A stretch of 64,000 nt of DNA from Edaphochlamys debaryana. Its lineage: Eukaryota > Chlorophyta > Chlorophyceae > Chlamydomonadales. Location of the stretch: positions 124,001 to 188,000 of the forward strand of contig JAEHOE010000187.1 of assembly GCA_016858145.1 (NCBI GenBank). Reading direction: 5' to 3'. Positions 20,579 to 32,261 of this stretch are shown here, in pieces (within the stretch, counting starts at the first letter, position 1; each line of letters begins with the position of its first letter). A program made the translations under genes and the position numbers. Under the pieces are notes generated by a model. It did no database searches. It had not been told where the DNA came from and was given only the letters and a program-made list of their open reading frames with translations.

Positions 20579-23368
20579 TCAAGCCCGCTTGAGCTTCTGT
20601 ACTCCGGACATCAGCAGCTTGCGTCCAGCGGGTATCGCCAGCTTAATGACCACAGCCCCACCTGTTGTCACATGCACGGTGAGGGCAGCGCGTTGTGGGT
20701 GAGGCATGAGGGCTCCGTGCGCGCACACCAGGACTTGGTCCCAGTAGCTGACCACTCCCCTTTGCCCCAGGCCCCCGCCGGCCTCCATGCCCTGCACCCC
20801 TGCAGCCCCTGCTCTGCAGCCCCTGCCCTGCAGCCCGTGGCTCACCCAGGACGGCGGCACCGATGCGCACGGGCACGAGGTGGCCGCACCCCGCCGCCGC
20901 CGCCGCCGCCGCCGTCTCGGCGAGCACCACAAACACCAGCGCCGCCAGCGCGAGGCAGGACAGCCGGAGCCGGGACTTGTGGGGAGGGGCGGCGCTGAGG
21001 ACCACCCCGATGCCGAACGCCAGCAGCGCCATACCGATCCCCAGCAGGCAGCTCCGGCCGTACCCTGACGGGACACGCACGGGGAGTGGGGGCACGTACT
21101 TAGTAAAACACGCCCTACACATGTGCAACGAGCGCCTCCCAGCCGCATCCACGCCCAAGGCGGCGGTGAGTGGGGGAACGCTTTCAGCACACCAGGCCTT
21201 GCATGTGTGCAGTGTGCAACTGTCCTCCCTGATCCGGTCCCGCGGAAGGCCTCCCGCTCTGCCCTCTGTCCAACCACGCTGCCCTCGGCCTCACCGAGGA
21301 CGGCGATGAGGCGGCGGTGCATCATCGCACTGCCGTACTTGAGCATCGCCACCAGTATGACGTCGTACTTGGCCAGGTGGCAGCAGAAGGGGACAACTTC
21401 CTCTGAGGCAGGGGCGGGTGAGAGGGCGCTAGGAGAAGGGGTTGTGGTCTGGTGGCAGTACAGCAGCGGTCTCAATGACAGTAGTGCGCTCCGCGTCAAA
21501 GCAGGGTTAATCCTGTGCTCTGACCAATGCTTTCCGGAGTCTCTATGCTCTCAGTTCTCGTCCCGTTGCGGCGGCCCAAGTTCCCACCCGCAGCGCGCAG
21601 AACCGCCTCCGCATCTGCCTCCGCTGCCGCCGCCCCCCAGCTGGCGGGGCAGCCCGGCTCCTCCAGCCATGGTAGGGCGGCGGCGGAGGCAGTGACGCGG
21701 CTAGCCGCGAACTTGAAGGCTATGAAGTCCGGCGTGCTGTAGGGGCAGCCCAGCTTGCGCAGGCGCTGCACCATGCTCAGATCGCCCTGGGCCACAGCCT
21801 GGAAGTACCCCCAGTATGCCTGCGGCAAACGTAAGGTGTCGGGGGTGCACCGGCCGAGGGCCGCAGCCTCGCAGGACTGGCAGAAGAAGGTCTGGCGCGA
21901 CTGCACGCATGCCGGCCATTCCAAGCACAGCGTGAGGTAGTGAAGCACGCACGGGTTTCCCTCTGTGGATGCATCTTTCAGTGCCTAGCCCCAGGCCCTA
22001 CTGCGGAAAAGCCATTCGGGATTACTGCGGTACAGTGGAGCCGTTGAAACCCACCGCGTTGGGGACGCCCGCCTCCTTGGCCAGCCACTCCACGGCCTCC
22101 TCGCAGCCAGACGCAGCGGCGTTGGCCCAGTACACCTCACGGCACCTGACCCATCCGGGGCCCGCCGTACCCAGCAGCCCCGGGAGGGCCTTGACCAGCT
22201 GTACGCTGCCGGAGCGGGCCGCGGGGGAGAGTCGTGACCCGCGCCCTTTCAGGGTTCGGACCCCGAGGTTGATCTCGACCACGCTCAGGGCTTGAACCGC
22301 GAAGGTCCCCACCAGCCACTCCACCACGGGAAGGGAGCCGCCCTCGAGGCCCTCCCGGAAGCATCTGGCTGGGTCGCCCATGCAGCCCACCTCGTGCAGG
22401 GCCTGCAGCACCCCCACGTGGCCGTTGCGGGCGGCAGCGAAGGCCGGCTCGTGGGGCCAAGAATCCCTGGGCCGCGCTCCTCGGCTGAGGAGGAAGCGCA
22501 CGGCCTCCGCGTGCCCGGCCTTGGCGGCGGTAAAGAGCGTGGAGGCGGAGTATGCCGCCGGCTCCATGTGGGTCAGCCGGGCCACGGCCAGCGCTGCGTG
22601 GGGACCTCAGTAGAACTCGGGGCTCATGGCGGTGGAGCATTGTGGGGACCTCACGTTGGCGCACTGCTCGAGGTCCCGCCGGGCCTGCACGAGCTGCAGT
22701 GCTGACAGCCATGGCAAGCGCTGAACGAGTGTGTCCCCCGGCCGCCAGCCCGACCAGGCTGCCACAGAGTCCTTCACGGCTTCCACGTCCCCGCTCGCTG
22801 CCTGGGCCTCCTGCTCCGGGCTGCATCCCCCTCGGGCAGCGGGAGAGAGCCAGGCCCGAGCCTCCTCGACCACCCCCGGCCCCGGCCCCGCCGCGCTGAT
22901 CAGGCACAGGCAGGCCAGACGGAACAGACCCGGGCAGCCCAGACCCTCCACCAGCCAGCGGCACACGCCCAGCCGGCCAGCGGAGGCGGCAGCGATCAGC
23001 ACCTCCTGCGGCGGCGGAGACAGCCCCGCCGCCACCATCGCCCCCTCCAGGCTCTCCTGACTGCAGTCCGCCGCAGCGACGCGACACAGCAGCTCCACAC
23101 GCCGTTTGTACGTGAGGCGGTATCACATGGCCCGAGCGTGGAGCCGGCCCTCGGGGGTAGCAAGAAGCCCTGACCTTAGAACCCACGAGAGCCTGACGGT
23201 GCGGGGTACGAGCTGCCCGCTGCTGTCGCCGAAAGCTGCTGCCGTCGCTGCCTTGTAGACGCGGATGAAGCTCCACGCCGCGTGGCTGGGGTCCAGGAAG
23301 GAGGCGACGCAGCCCAGCAGCTGAGGCGAGCGCCACACGTCAGCCACCGGGTCGCTCGGGGGCGTCAT
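20579..23368 (-). pseudogene. Ankyrin/membrane protein, paralogue C, two in-frame TGA codons
   Basis: Exons 22055-23368, 21588-21900, 21295-21402, 20846-21064, 20579-20661; all phases close, so no frameshift is present. Two TGA codons interrupt exon 1 in frame: 23123-23125, where paralogue B has TGC (Cys) in RAM-C-YRLTYK, and 22607-22609, after PEFY and before GPHAALAVARL. The rest is well preserved, including ankyrin-type units and a two-segment membrane region (CLLGIGMALLAFGIGVVLSA and LSCLALAALVFVVLAETAA). Exon 2 begins with 27 extra residues including CQSCEAAALGRC. A second in-phase acceptor at 21819 would skip them. It is probably a recent pseudogene; an N-terminally shortened product starting inside exon 1 is possible. 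Confidence 0.68.
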
Positions 23369-24036
23369 AGCAGCAGGGGGCTGTTGGAGCAGGGGCCTTG
23401 GGGGATGCAAGTCTGCAGGCGAAGGCGCGTGGGCACAGGTAACGTCCAGGCTTGAGAATGTTGCTCTGCAGCTCTACTGCTGCCAGAGGAGTCCTGGAGC
23501 CCACGGCTCAAGGCGCCGAAGGACCAGCGCATGCCCATCCCCGTGACCTCGGTTCGCTCGCGGGGTCTCGGGGTCTGGTTCATGGTCGTGTGATTAATTG
23601 AGCTAGCCCCAGGGACACGGGCGACGGCTGGAGCCTCGCGGGGTCAAGGTATTGCGGAAGAGATCCCGGCATCGCGCGCGCTCACCTCCACGAAAGTCGC
23701 GAGAGGCGGCAACGCAGTCGTGGTGGTTGCAGCCCTAAAAAAGCTGATCCTAGTTCGTCGTCGGGAGTCTGATTGTTTGTTAATTGTTCACAAGCATTGT
23801 AGCTGTCGCTAGATCCTCCTCCGGACTTGCGAATGCCCCTCGATCGATCGAGCCACGGCGTACCAAATCACCTAGGCCCCTTCCGCCGCCGCCCCGTCAG
23901 ACCAACACAGGCTCACGGCACATCATATACAAGCCGCCGCGCGCTGGGGCGCGGAGCGTTCGCGTCCAGTCAAGCCGCAACACCCTCACGCCATCCCGCG
24001 CGTTTCCTCAATCCCGCCCCCCCCCAAAACCCATTA
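23369..24036. other. Upstream flank of paralogue C and 3' flank of the next gene
   Basis: The part from 23410 to 23700 is the inverted counterpart of the upstream flanks of paralogues A and B, including the shared block at 23655-23690. The remainder is the 3' flank of the 1388-residue gene ending at 24037. It has no TTACA (reverse of TGTAA), so the mRNA end is not located. Confidence 0.5.
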
Positions 24037-27000
24037 CTACTCGGCCCCGGACGGCGACACCGCCTCTGGGTTCTCGTTTGCCCCCGAGGCCGCGCCCTCA
24101 GCGCTCGGCGCCGACCCTGCCTGCCCCTGCCCCTGCCCGCCCTCCGCCTCCTCGGCTGCGGCCGCCTCTCCTGCGGGCTCAGCCTCAGGCGTGGGGCCCT
24201 CGCTGGCCGCTGCCCCGCCGTCTTCCTCCCCGCCGGTGGCCGACTGCGCCCCGCCGTCGTCCCGCCCGGACGCTCCCTCGCCCTCCGCCCCGCCCTCCGT
24301 CTCCGTCTCCTCCTCCGCCGGGGTGGTGCCAGTGGCCTGCTGGGAGCCCCCGCTGCACGCATCCATGACGTCAGCGGGGCTGGCCTCGCCTCCCGCCGCC
24401 CCAGCCCCAGCCTCCTCCATCTCGGCATCCGCCGCCACCGCCTCAGTTGCGGGGCCCGCCCCGCCCTCTGGCACGGCCTCTGCCGCTGGCGCCTCCGCCT
24501 CCGCCGCAGGCGCCGCCTCGGCCTCCGCCGCAGGCGCCGCCTCGGCCTCCGCCGGCGACTGCGCTGGCACTGGCTCCACCTCCGCCGGGGGTGCGACGGC
24601 AGCGTCTGGCGCTGGCCCAGCCTCCTGCGCCTCCACATCGCCACCTGTTCGGTCCGCCCCGGCCCCTGACGCCTCCGCCGCCGCGGCCTCTCCGGCACCG
24701 TCAGCCCCGGCCCCGGACTCCTCAGCCGCCGCGGCCGCCGCCTCTGTCGACGCCCCGGCCTCTGCCTCCGCCATCTCGACGTCACCAGGTCCGCCCGAGC
24801 CCTCCGCCGCCGCCCGGTCAGGCGACGGCGCAGGGGGCGGACCCCCGTTGGCGTCCGCGGGCGCTGCCTCCGCCGCCGCCGCGGACTCGCTGGCAGGTGC
24901 TGCCTCGGGGGCAGTCCCGTGAACAGCGTGCGTCCCATCCGGCTCTCCGGAAGGGGCGCCAGCGGGCGGCGCCGCCGCGGGTGGGTCGCAGGGCGCGGCC
25001 GGCCCCGACGGGCCGGCAGCCCAGGGCGGCGGCATGTGCGGCTGCAGCGCGAGCTCCGGCGGCGGCGGCGGGGGCAGGGGCATCGGCGGCGGCGGCAGGG
25101 GCGGCGGCGGCGGCAGGTCCGGCAGGCCCGCCTCCTTGCGCGTGCGGCACAGCTCCTCCCACAGCCGCGCCGCCTCTGCCTCGGCCGCCGCCGCTCGGTG
25201 CTCCGCCGCTGCCACCATGTGCTCCCGCTCCGCCCTCAGAGCGTCCAGCGCCGCCCGCAGCCCCGCCGCCTGCGCGCCCAGGTGGTCCCGCTCCGCGCGC
25301 AGGGCCGCCACCTCACCCGAGGAGGCCTGCGGAGGGGCGCGGAGGGATTGGGGCTTAGAGGCTGAGCCAGGGGGCTCTGCAGGAGGGTTGCAGGGCTCGA
25401 ACACTTGGATGTGTTCCTACGGTCCCCCTGGGGCTTGAGCGAAGGGACTGCCGGTGACGTGCAGGGTTCGTTGCTTCGAAGCACCGCCACGGCCCTGAGC
25501 TCGAGCCAAGACCGGAAGCCCCGAACGGATTGCAGACGTGCCCCACCGCCTGCCCCACCGCCGCCACGCACCTGCATGACCGTCATGACGAGCTGCTGTA
25601 CGGCAGCGCCGAACGCCGCCGCCTGCTCCTCGGGGCCGCCGCCAGAGGCCGCCGCCGCCGCCAGCGCCGACTCCAAACCCGCTGCCACCGCCGCCGCCGT
25701 CGGGTGCGGTGCGGGCGGGCCGCTGGGCCCAGCGCCGCCGGGGCCCGAGGTGGCCTGCTGTACGGCCTTGAGCGCGAGCGCCAGCGAGGGCGGGGCCCCT
25801 CCGTGCGGGTGCCTCGGCACGCCGGGCGCTCCGAGGGCCGATACGGGGCGGATGCGGTTGGCGCCGCCGGGGCTGTGGCCGCGGCCCCGGCCCCTGCCGC
25901 GCCCCCTGCCCCGGCCTCGGCCGCGGCCCCTGCCCGGGCTGGTGCCGGCCGCCGGCGCACCCATGCTGGCGGCGGCCATGAAGCGGTTGGGCCCGGCGGC
26001 GGCGGCGCTGGGGCCCTGCGGCTGCAGAGACACGACCACGGCCCGCGACTGGGAGGGCTTGCGGGGCGGCTTGGGCGCGGGGTCCGCGGGCGCTGCTGCG
26101 GCGGCCGTACCGCCCGGCTCCGCCTTGGGCTCGGACGGCCCCGCCTGCGCCTCCGCCGACCCCGCCCCAGCCTCTGCAGCGCCTGCGCCCTCCGCCCCAG
26201 CCTCAGGCGTCCCCGCGGCGGCAGCCGCCGCTGCCGCAGCTTCCTTAGCGGCCTTGGCTGCCTCTTTGGCGGCCTTGCGCTCGGCCTTGGCGGCCTTGGC
26301 CGCAGCGACGGCCTCTGGGTCCTTGGGCACACGGCCCATGGCCAAGGCCTCCGCCTCCTTGAGCGCTGCAACCACGCCCGTCTCGCGCCGCGGCCGCAGC
26401 CGCCGCCCGCCCTCGCCCGCGTCCTCCTCGCCGCCCGGCGTCCCCTCGCCGCCGCCCTCCTCGCGCCGCCGCTTGCGCTCCTCCTCGGCCCGCTGCCGCG
26501 CCGCTTCGGCTTCCTCCTCCGCGCGCCGCTCCGCCTCCCGCCTGGCCAGCACGGCCTCGTAGGCGCCGCCGGGCGCTGGCGGGAAGGCCAGGGGCGGCTC
26601 CATGGGGATGCGGGCGCCCGTGGCGGCCCGGTGCTGCCTGGCCTGCGCCACCAGGTGCAGGGCGGTGCGGTAGTAGTGGTCCAGGGCCTTGGCGCACTCC
26701 TCGCGGGCGTTCTGGGGGGGGGGGGAGGGGAGGGGGAGGGGAGGGAGGAGGGGGGGGGGGGAAGGGAGGGGGAGAGGGGGAGGTTGGAGGAGGGTTCGGG
26801 GAGGAGGCCGGTGGGAATGGGAGGCGGGTCACTGGATGCGGTGGCTGGAAAGCGGGAGGAGGGCGGCGCTGCGAGCAGGCTACCAAGCGAAGACCATCGC
26901 TGCGGAAGGCCCCTGCCCCCCCAGCCTCCCACCGCGTCACGAGCTGCGGGCGATGTGCCCACGTGGTCTGCGGCAGTCCTCTCCGCCCTGCCCCTGGCCC

Positions 27001-30000
27001 CCGCTCTTCCCTCCTGCTCCCTCCCTCGCTCACGTTGGGGTTGAGGAAGAAGGCCTTCTGCCAGTGGTAGGGCTGCCCGTTCTCCCCCAGCACGCCCAGG
27101 TCGTAGGCCACCTGGGGGGAGGGAGGGGGGAGGGGGGGCGCAGGTGAAGACAGGCAGGGCACGGCTTGATGTGCCATGGACGGGCATGCGCGCCGGCCGC
27201 GGCTGCAGGTACGCTTCTCCCTCGGCCCGCGGCATCTTCCGCCCATTCGACAATTCTCTCCCACAGCCCTTCTTCCCCTAAGCTGCTCCCAACACCCCCC
27301 TTCCCCCCCCATCTCAACCCCCCCCCACCACCTGCTCCCTGGGCACCGCCACAGGCACCACCTCCTCGAACTCCAGCAGCCAGTGGAAGGCCACGGTCTT
27401 GTACTTGGCGTTGCCGGCCACGTTTTGCTTGTACTTGACTGGGGGGCGGATGGGGAGGGGGGTGTGGAACGGCAAGCGTCAGTGAGGCCCCGCCGGTAGC
27501 TTTGCGTGCGCCCGCTGCGCTCTGACGGGCCACGGTGGAACACCAGTCTCAAGCTGGCACATCGTGAGCGCCCTGCACTGAGCTGCGAGCGGGAGGCCCC
27601 CAGTCGCCTCCTCAGCTCCGCGCCCCAGGGGCCGACCCCGCACCTGGGCGGTAGACCTTGCCCATGCCGTACAGCTCCGTGCAGCGCTCCTCCGCGCCCG
27701 GCTTGACGGCCCGCACCACCCCGATGGCGACCACCACCCCCTGCTGCCCGTACTTGGCCTCCCACTCGGCAGCGGGGTCTGGGGATGGGAGGAGGGGTGG
27801 GAAAGGGCGGGGGCGCGGATAGGGGTTCAGCAAGGAGAGGGGCACATAGCTCGCCTGGCTCCCAGCTTACCCCGGCCCTGCCCCACCCACAATACGGCAG
27901 GTGGACTGCTGGGACTGCAGCGTGCCCCTGGTGCCCCCTCCTGCTTTCCTTTCCTTCCACCGCCCCACGGGCCTCGCCCCTGCCTCCCCAGGCGCTCACC
28001 CTCCTCGGCCTCCTCCGCCGCCTTGTCCGCCGCCTTGCTCTCGCTGCCCTCCTCCTTGACGCCCGCATCCGCGCCGCCCGAGGGCCCCGCCCCCGGCTCC
28101 TGCGTGGGCTCCTCCTTGACCTCCTCCTCGGCAGCCGCCGCCGCTGCAGCCGCCTCCTTGGCCGCCGAGCCGCGCCGGGTGCGCGTGGCTGGCGCAGCGG
28201 CCTTGGCCTTCCCCTTGCCCTTGCTGCCGCCCTCCTCCGCCGCCGCATCGGCAGCCTCCTTCTCAGCCGCCGGCTTGGCCTCAGCGGCCTCAGCGGGCTT
28301 GGCCTCAGCTGCGGCGTCCTCTTTCCCAGCCACCCCCTCCTTCTCTGCCTCCTTCTTGTCTGCCGCAGGGGCGGCCACGCCCGCGCCCAAGGTGCCCCGC
28401 CGGCGCAGGCGAGCGGCGCGGGAGTCCTCCGCTGGCTGGGCCGGCTCCTTGGGCCCCGCCTTCGCCGTCGCCTTGGCGGCGGGCTTGAGCTCCTCCTTAT
28501 CCTTGCCCTGGCCCTTGCCATTGCCGGAGGACTTGGGGTCCTTCGCCGCTGAGGCCGGCGGCGCCTGCTCCTTGCCCTTGCCCTTGGCCTCCCCCGCCTT
28601 AGCCCCCGCCTTGGCACCGTCTGCCTTGGGCGCCTCTGCGGCCTCAGCCGTCCGAGCCTTCTTGGCCGAACCCGGCTTGCCCGCTGGCGACTGGGGCCGC
28701 GCCGCGGCCGCAGCCGCTGCGGCGGAGGCGCGGCCGCGGGAGGCGCGGCCCCCGGCAGCGGCTGGCGCGGCCTCCGCCGACCCGGCAGCTGCGGCGGCTG
28801 GCGCAGAGGTGGAGGGCCCAGCGCCTGCGCCCTCGGCCGCCTCCTTCTCGGCCCGCTTGGCCTCGGCCTGTGGCGAGGCCCCGGGCAGGTCAGAGCTCAG
28901 TCCCCGGTCCTAAACACGTTTCCTTTCTCAGCCCTCACCAAACCGTCGCCCTCAATATGCCCCCTCCTAGCCGTCACCCTTCACCCCCGACCTGTCCCCC
29001 TTCGGCACCCCTACACCGGGCCCCCATCCTCCTCTCCCCCCCACCAGGGCCTTCTTCCGCTCCTTGAGCATGCGCACGTAGGCCGACCCCGGCTTGACCA
29101 GCAGCACCAGCTCGCCCGTGGTCAGGCGCCGGACCAGCTTGCCGTTGTCCTGCAGGTCGTTGCCTGGGGGGGGGGTATTGGAGGGGAGGTTGCGGAGGGG
29201 GAGGAGTCAAGGGGAGATGCGGAGGGGTTGCGTGGTGAGGCGGCAGAGGGGCTTGGTGCAAGCGGTAGCTGCTGCTGGGGGGAGTGCAGCAGCCCGTGAG
29301 GATGCCTCGTGCCGCCAGGTCCGAGAGGAGTACGGTACGGGGAGCAGGCCGATGGAGTGTGGGGCAGATCACGGTGCATTTCGGCCCTCCCGTTGCCCCA
29401 GGTTCTCACCCACAGACTCCAGGAGGCCCCAGGTGGAGTGCGTGAGGGGCGCTGGCGGGGGCTTGTCAGGCGCCTGCACGGGGCGGCCGGGGGGCAGGCG
29501 GGAAGTTAGAGAGATCCCCAATGCCAGTGAGTTAAGTTGCAGGTAACAGCCCTCCTCATGCGCAGTCCACACGTGCCCCGAGGCGGACGCTCGTCACAGC
29601 CTGCCTCGCCAGCCTTGCCCAGACGCAGACCCATCGATGGGGCTCGCTACAAAGCCCAGGGGTGCCCCTGCGCTCCCGGGCTTCAGCTCAGCCCTCAAGC
29701 CCAGAGCCGTACGCACCGGGGGCGCTCCCTGGAAGTCCTCAAAGTGCGTGATGGAGTGGGAGTTGTCGTTCTCGCCAATGGGGATGATGAAGAGCTGGGG
29801 AGGACGGCTCAGCTCTGCGGCGGACGGCCGCGCGCCCGCGGACGGCCCCGCGGAGGATCCCGGCTCATTGGACCCGGCCCTTCCAGGATTGGAGCCTGCT
29901 GCGCCCGCAGCTGCATCCCCGGCCTTGCGCTTGGAGGGCAAGGTGCCGACGGGGGGCGGGGCGCGGGGTGCTGCCGCCCGCACTGCACGGGCCAGGTAGA

Positions 30001-30294
30001 GGTGGGCGAGTCAATGCCGGTTTGACTCAGGCACCGTGCGAGCATGCTCAACTACCAGAAGCACCAGAGGCGTGAGCTACCCGCAGAAGCTGCGCTGGCC
30101 TTCAGGCGAGATAATTGTCATTCACGGAGGCCTGCCTGGGCCCAGCACCGCAGACTGTGTCTTGCGACTCTTTTCGCCAGGCAAATGAGCTTACCGGGGC
30201 GCGCTCTTGGAGCCTGGCTGCCTCCTCGCTGCGCATCCCCGCCACCCTCAGCAGCCGCTCCTTCTATGGGAGCAGCGCCGCCTTTGGATGCCAT
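24037..30294 (-). CDS. Unknown low-complexity protein with RG repeat, 1388 aa
   Basis: Exons 30195-30294, 29717-29982, 29410-29473, 29045-29163, 28000-28867, 27644-27778, 27332-27438, 27034-27111, 25572-26711, 24037-25326; all ten join in phase. The start ATG (30292-30294) opens a 100-nt exon MASKGGAAPIEG with a GTAAGC donor that fits the acceptor CCCGTGCAG. I do not recognise the family. Ordered-looking parts are about 85-183 (QLFIIPIGENDNSHSITHFE, GELVLLVKPGSAYVRMLKER) and 473-600 (GQQGVVVAIGVVRAVKPG, VAFHWLLEFEEVVPVAVP, GQPYHWQKAFFLNPN). Between and after them are Lys/Ala/Glu-rich stretches. About 837-858 is an (RG)n run typical of nucleic-acid-binding proteins. A coiled-coil-like helix near 962-1010 and an acidic Ala/Glu tail close the protein. 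A nuclear or RNA-binding role is only a guess. Confidence 0.78.
24484..24558. repeat. Tandem 24-base coding repeat
   Basis: Copies of a 24-base unit (GCCTCCGCCGCAGGCGCCGC plus CTCG on the + strand) are read on the minus strand as repeated AEAEAAPA units in the acidic tail of the 1388-residue protein. Likely replication slippage. Confidence 0.7.
25870..25940. repeat. (RG)n-coding repeat
   Basis: A purine/pyrimidine-biased stretch is read on the minus strand as SPGRGRGRGRG and onward, eleven or so Arg-Gly pairs. RG-rich tracts bind RNA and are arginine-methylation sites in many proteins; the effect here is inferred. Confidence 0.8.
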
Positions 30295-32261
30295 CGTGGG
30301 CTGCGTAGCTAGGACTCAGATAAACAGTGCCGCGAGCATTGCGTGGTGCCGAGCAAAGCGAAAAGTTCCTTTTCGAAAGTCGGGCGCTACTGCTGGCGCA
30401 CCATACCGCGTTGAGTAAGATCTTGCAGGAATTCGCTGTGCGAGGTGGTCAGGGCGCGTCAGGGTTTTGGCGAGTCAATCCCTGACTGCGGTTTGACCGA
30501 TCAAAAGCTTGACCGGATCGCGGGTACGCCCCGGGTCCCAGGCTGCTGTCTCCGGGCACTGAGTCTTCGTGCTGCTGTCAGGAGATCATGCAGATAGTTC
30601 CACGTCCTACTTGCACGGCCCGCCCCCGCCTGCGTGCCGTGCACCCTCTCGCCCCCGCCATCTCCGGCCCCCGCCATGCGCCGTGCCTCGCCCGCCCGCT
30701 GCTCGCCCGTCCGCATGACCGCGTACTGACGTTCTTCTCTTCCTCTTCTCGGACAACACCGTCTCAATGGGTGCCGCTCTCCTTGTGTCACACGACGATT
30801 ATCTCTCCTGTGCACATATAAGCTGGCCTCTGTAACATTTCGCCATCCCACACCAAGGTCGGTATGTGAGCGGCTTGAGTATTGGACCACGCCGGGATCC
30901 GTTGAACCTATCCGTCCCCTGCCACCAGCCCCCTGGCCGCACTGTTGTGCGCTACCCCACCCCCCTCGCCCGTCCTACCTCGAGTGCTCGACACGTGCAC
31001 GCCGCTGGTACCTCCTAACGTCATCATTGGTCCTGGCTTCTTGTGGGCTTCATGGGGCCCGCTTCCACCCATCAGCAACTGCAGCACCGGACGACAGGAC
31101 TTGCTGCGGGAGCGTGTGGTGACTGAACCGGTGGTGGCGCACAAGCTACTGCCATGAGCAACTAGAGCAAGCGAGAGCGGGTGCTGCGGGTGACGAGTAG
31201 CAGGGACAGCTCGCCAGGGCCGAGGTGTTGTCCCGCAACAGCTAGCCAGGACCCTCGGCGTCCGAGCCAGGGCAAGGGCGAAGCCGAACATTGTTTAATG
31301 CCTTCGTGTGAACACTCAGGAGGCATAAGATATGGGGGGCCTCCAGCGCCCCCTGCCCGACCTCCATTGTCTGCTTGCACCGAGGCTCTGCAGCCCTCTT
31401 CCCTCATGCGAGCGTGGGAGGGTGCCCCGTCCGTGCGTCACACCCCCTGCGCGACACCAGCACAGGTCTCGTCTTCGCAACACACAGATACACGCAACGC
31501 CATGTCGAACCTGTACACACGACCACGGCCACAGATGTACTGACTCATGCCAAACTACAACAACCACGCACACATGCCATCATACCTCACACAAACGGGA
31601 CAAGGGCCACAAAACTCTGAGCACCAAATGCAAATCAAACTTTCACCAACCAAATGACAACCAATTCTCCAGCCAAGCGCTTCGGGGCGTGTCGGCAGCT
31701 CGCCATGGGCGGGATAAAAGAGCCCCCATCGAAATGTGACACCAGTATAGTTACGCCCCGAATTCACGACTGCGCCCGATTCTTTATTGGGGTGCCCCAA
31801 GGAAATAGGGGGCTCGCGGCTCTTGCCTGAGAACGGGTGCCGGCGGGGCACAATGGGCCCTCACCTTCCACCCGCCTCGCCATCAAAGTCCTCACAAGGA
31901 GTGGGCAGGGGCCAGCCCAGGCCTGACGCCACCACCATAGCTTGCTGCGGGGGTGCCATGCACGTCACCCACCCACCGCACCGCTCCTCACAACAGTCCA
32001 AACCACCGTCTGCAGCCTCTCGAGAGTGCTTTGATCCTCTGGCATTGGTCCTCTCCCGGGCAGCACCCCACCGCTGCCGCACCCCCGCACCAGTCTGCAA
32101 GTCCCTCGCCTGTCCTGCTACCCCCTCAGTGCTCATGCCCCGCCCTCTGCACTTGCACGCGTGCATGCCACACCTCGCCCAACCCTCAGCCTCCCGTCAG
32201 CCACCGCACCCTAAGCCAGGCATTGAGTCCTAAGTAAGAATAGCCCTGGACTGCTACCACC
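30295..32261. other. Spacer between two large minus-strand genes
   Basis: About 2 kb that should hold the promoter of the 1388-residue gene and the 3' UTR of the GARP gene. The part from about 31470 to 31690 is clearly richer in A and T than its surroundings (many ACA and CAA words), as expected of a 3' UTR. No coding exon is supported. A + strand TGTAA at about 30835 has no + gene. Confidence 0.5.

Noticed and set aside
23123..23125. Selenocysteine at the first TGA of paralogue C
   Set aside because: The Cys-to-TGA change fits, but a second TGA lies downstream at a non-Cys position and no SECIS-like hairpin was recognised; ordinary decay is simpler.
25530..27044. 504-codon + strand frame
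   Set aside because: Antisense to exons of the 1388-residue gene, whose splice phases close on the other strand.
30501..30890. 129-codon minus-strand frame
   Set aside because: No splice context or family resemblance; Arg-rich composition like other chance frames.
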